From: Vulcanimicrobiota bacterium
GTDB lineage: Bacteria; Vulcanimicrobiota; Vulcanimicrobiia; Vulcanimicrobiales; Vulcanimicrobiaceae
Direction: 5' to 3'
Assembly: GCA_027306845.1 (NCBI GenBank)
Contig: DAHUYY010000125.1
Location: forward strand, 1 to 5,886
Length of the DNA stretch: 5,886 nt
Each line of letters starts with the position of its first letter. The first letter of the stretch is position 1. This document shows, piece by piece, positions 5,235 to 5,886 of the stretch. The position numbers and the translations under genes were made by a program. The notes beneath the pieces were generated by a model. That model was not told the origin of the DNA. It did not search any database and was given only the letters and a program-made list of their open reading frames with translations.

Positions 5235-5886
5235 ATGAAAGGCATCATCCTCGCCGGTGGCCTCGGGAGCCGCTTGCGCCCGCTCACGAAGGTCACGAAC
5301 AAGCATCTCTTGCCGATCTACGACAAGCCGATGATCTACTATCCGATCGAAACGCTGGTTCGTGCCGGCATCAAAGATATTATGATCGTTACCGGTGGGA
5401 ACTCGGCGGGCGATTTTCTTCGCCTGCTCGGGAACGGCTCCGAGTTCGGCCTGAAGGATATCTATTACACCTACCAAGAGGGCGAAGGCGGGATCGCCGA
5501 CGCGCTCAAACTCTGCGAGCACTTCGCCGAAGGGAACCGCGTCGTCGTTATTCTCGGCGATAACATCGTACAGGACGATATCTCGCCGTACGTGCGACGC
5601 TTCGAGCAACAGGATTCAGGCGCGCGCATTCTTCTTAAAGCCGTCCCGGACCCCGAGCGCTTCGGCGTGCCCGAGCTCGACGACCACGGCCGGGTGACCA
5701 GGAGCGTCGAGAAGCCCGAGAACCCCCCGACCCGCGTCGGGGTGACCGGCATCTACTGCTACGACGCCAGCGTGTTCGAGATCATCACGACCCTCCAGCC
5801 CTCGGGCCGGGGCGAGCTCGAGATCACCGACGTGAACAACCACTTCGTCGGGCAGGGCGCCATGGCCTACGACGTGCTCGAGGGAT
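5235..5886 (+). CDS. rfbA: Glucose-1-phosphate thymidylyltransferase (cut by window edge)
   Basis: First step of the dTDP-sugar pathway: glucose-1-phosphate plus dTTP to dTDP-glucose and pyrophosphate, in the cytosol. The first 217 codons are present, roughly three quarters of a normal RmlA. Visible: the nucleotide-binding loop AGGLGSRLRPLT at 7-18 (Ser12 where Thr is usual), KHLLPIYDKPMIYYPI at 23-38, the Gln81 base-contact region YQEGEGGIADAL at 80-91, LGDN at 107-110 with the metal-binding Asp109, E-K-P at 159-161, and RGELEITDVNN at 192-202. These are hallmarks of the short-form thymidylyltransferases. A related nucleotidyltransferase using another sugar phosphate cannot be excluded, but the adjacent rfbB strongly supports dTDP-glucose. 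Codon usage changes sharply at about codon 136: before it about 75% of codons end in G/C, after it 81 of 82 do. Confidence 0.93.
   Translation, partial: MKGIILAGGLGSRLRPLTKVTNKHLLPIYDKPMIYYPIETLVRAGIKDIMIVTGGNSAGDFLRLLGNGSEFGLKDIYYTYQEGEGGIADALKLCEHFAEGNRVVVILGDNIVQDDISPYVRRFEQQDSGARILLKAVPDPERFGVPELDDHGRVTRSVEKPENPPTRVGVTGIYCYDASVFEIITTLQPSGRGELEITDVNNHFVGQGAMAYDVLEG

Noticed and set aside
4068..5609. A 513-codon open frame on the minus strand opposite rfbB and rfbA
   Set aside because: It is antisense to two genes with full sets of family motifs. Its composition (many Asp, Glu, Arg and Val residues without recognisable motifs) is what the complement of G/C-ending codons gives. No domain is visible.

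Overview
The window looks like an ordinary chromosomal segment from a GC-rich, probably uncultivated or deep-branching bacterium. It has two divergent gene sets separated by one regulatory gap (about 4055-4214). No rRNA, tRNA, CRISPR array, insertion sequence or phage gene was seen. The phylum cannot be fixed by eye. The compact EF-Ts (201 residues) and the gene order exclude little; lineages such as Eremiobacterota/WPS-2, Dormibacterota or Chloroflexota are guesses only.

Minus strand, 4054 down to 1: the classical translation/envelope operon rpsB - tsf - pyrH - frr - (66-codon unknown ORF) - uppS - cdsA, with cdsA cut by the left edge. The genes are packed tightly. pyrH/frr and uppS/cdsA share ATGA junctions, orf66/uppS shares a GTGA junction, and tsf/pyrH are 6 nt apart. 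The only real spacer is rpsB-tsf (93 nt), which carries a strong RNA hairpin. The operon joins ribosomal protein S2, EF-Ts and ribosome recycling factor with UMP kinase and two steps of membrane and cell-wall lipid supply (undecaprenyl diphosphate and CDP-diacylglycerol). The unusual element is the small ORF between frr and uppS.

Plus strand, 4215 to 5886: rfbB (dTDP-glucose 4,6-dehydratase) followed after 15 nt by rfbA (glucose-1-phosphate thymidylyltransferase), cut by the right edge. These are the first two enzymes of dTDP-deoxysugar (for example dTDP-L-rhamnose) synthesis; rfbC and rfbD may follow outside the window. Both gene sets feed cell-envelope polysaccharide synthesis: uppS makes the lipid carrier precursor and rfbAB the activated sugar.

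The divergent gap holds an extended -10 promoter facing rpsB, a -10-like match on the opposite strand using the same bases, and a roughly 105-nt rpsB leader able to form nested and mutually exclusive hairpins, a candidate S2 autoregulatory element. The best second-look items are this leader, the 66-codon ORF, the rpsB-tsf hairpin and an abrupt codon-usage change inside rfbA at about 5640. No wholly new multi-gene system is visible.
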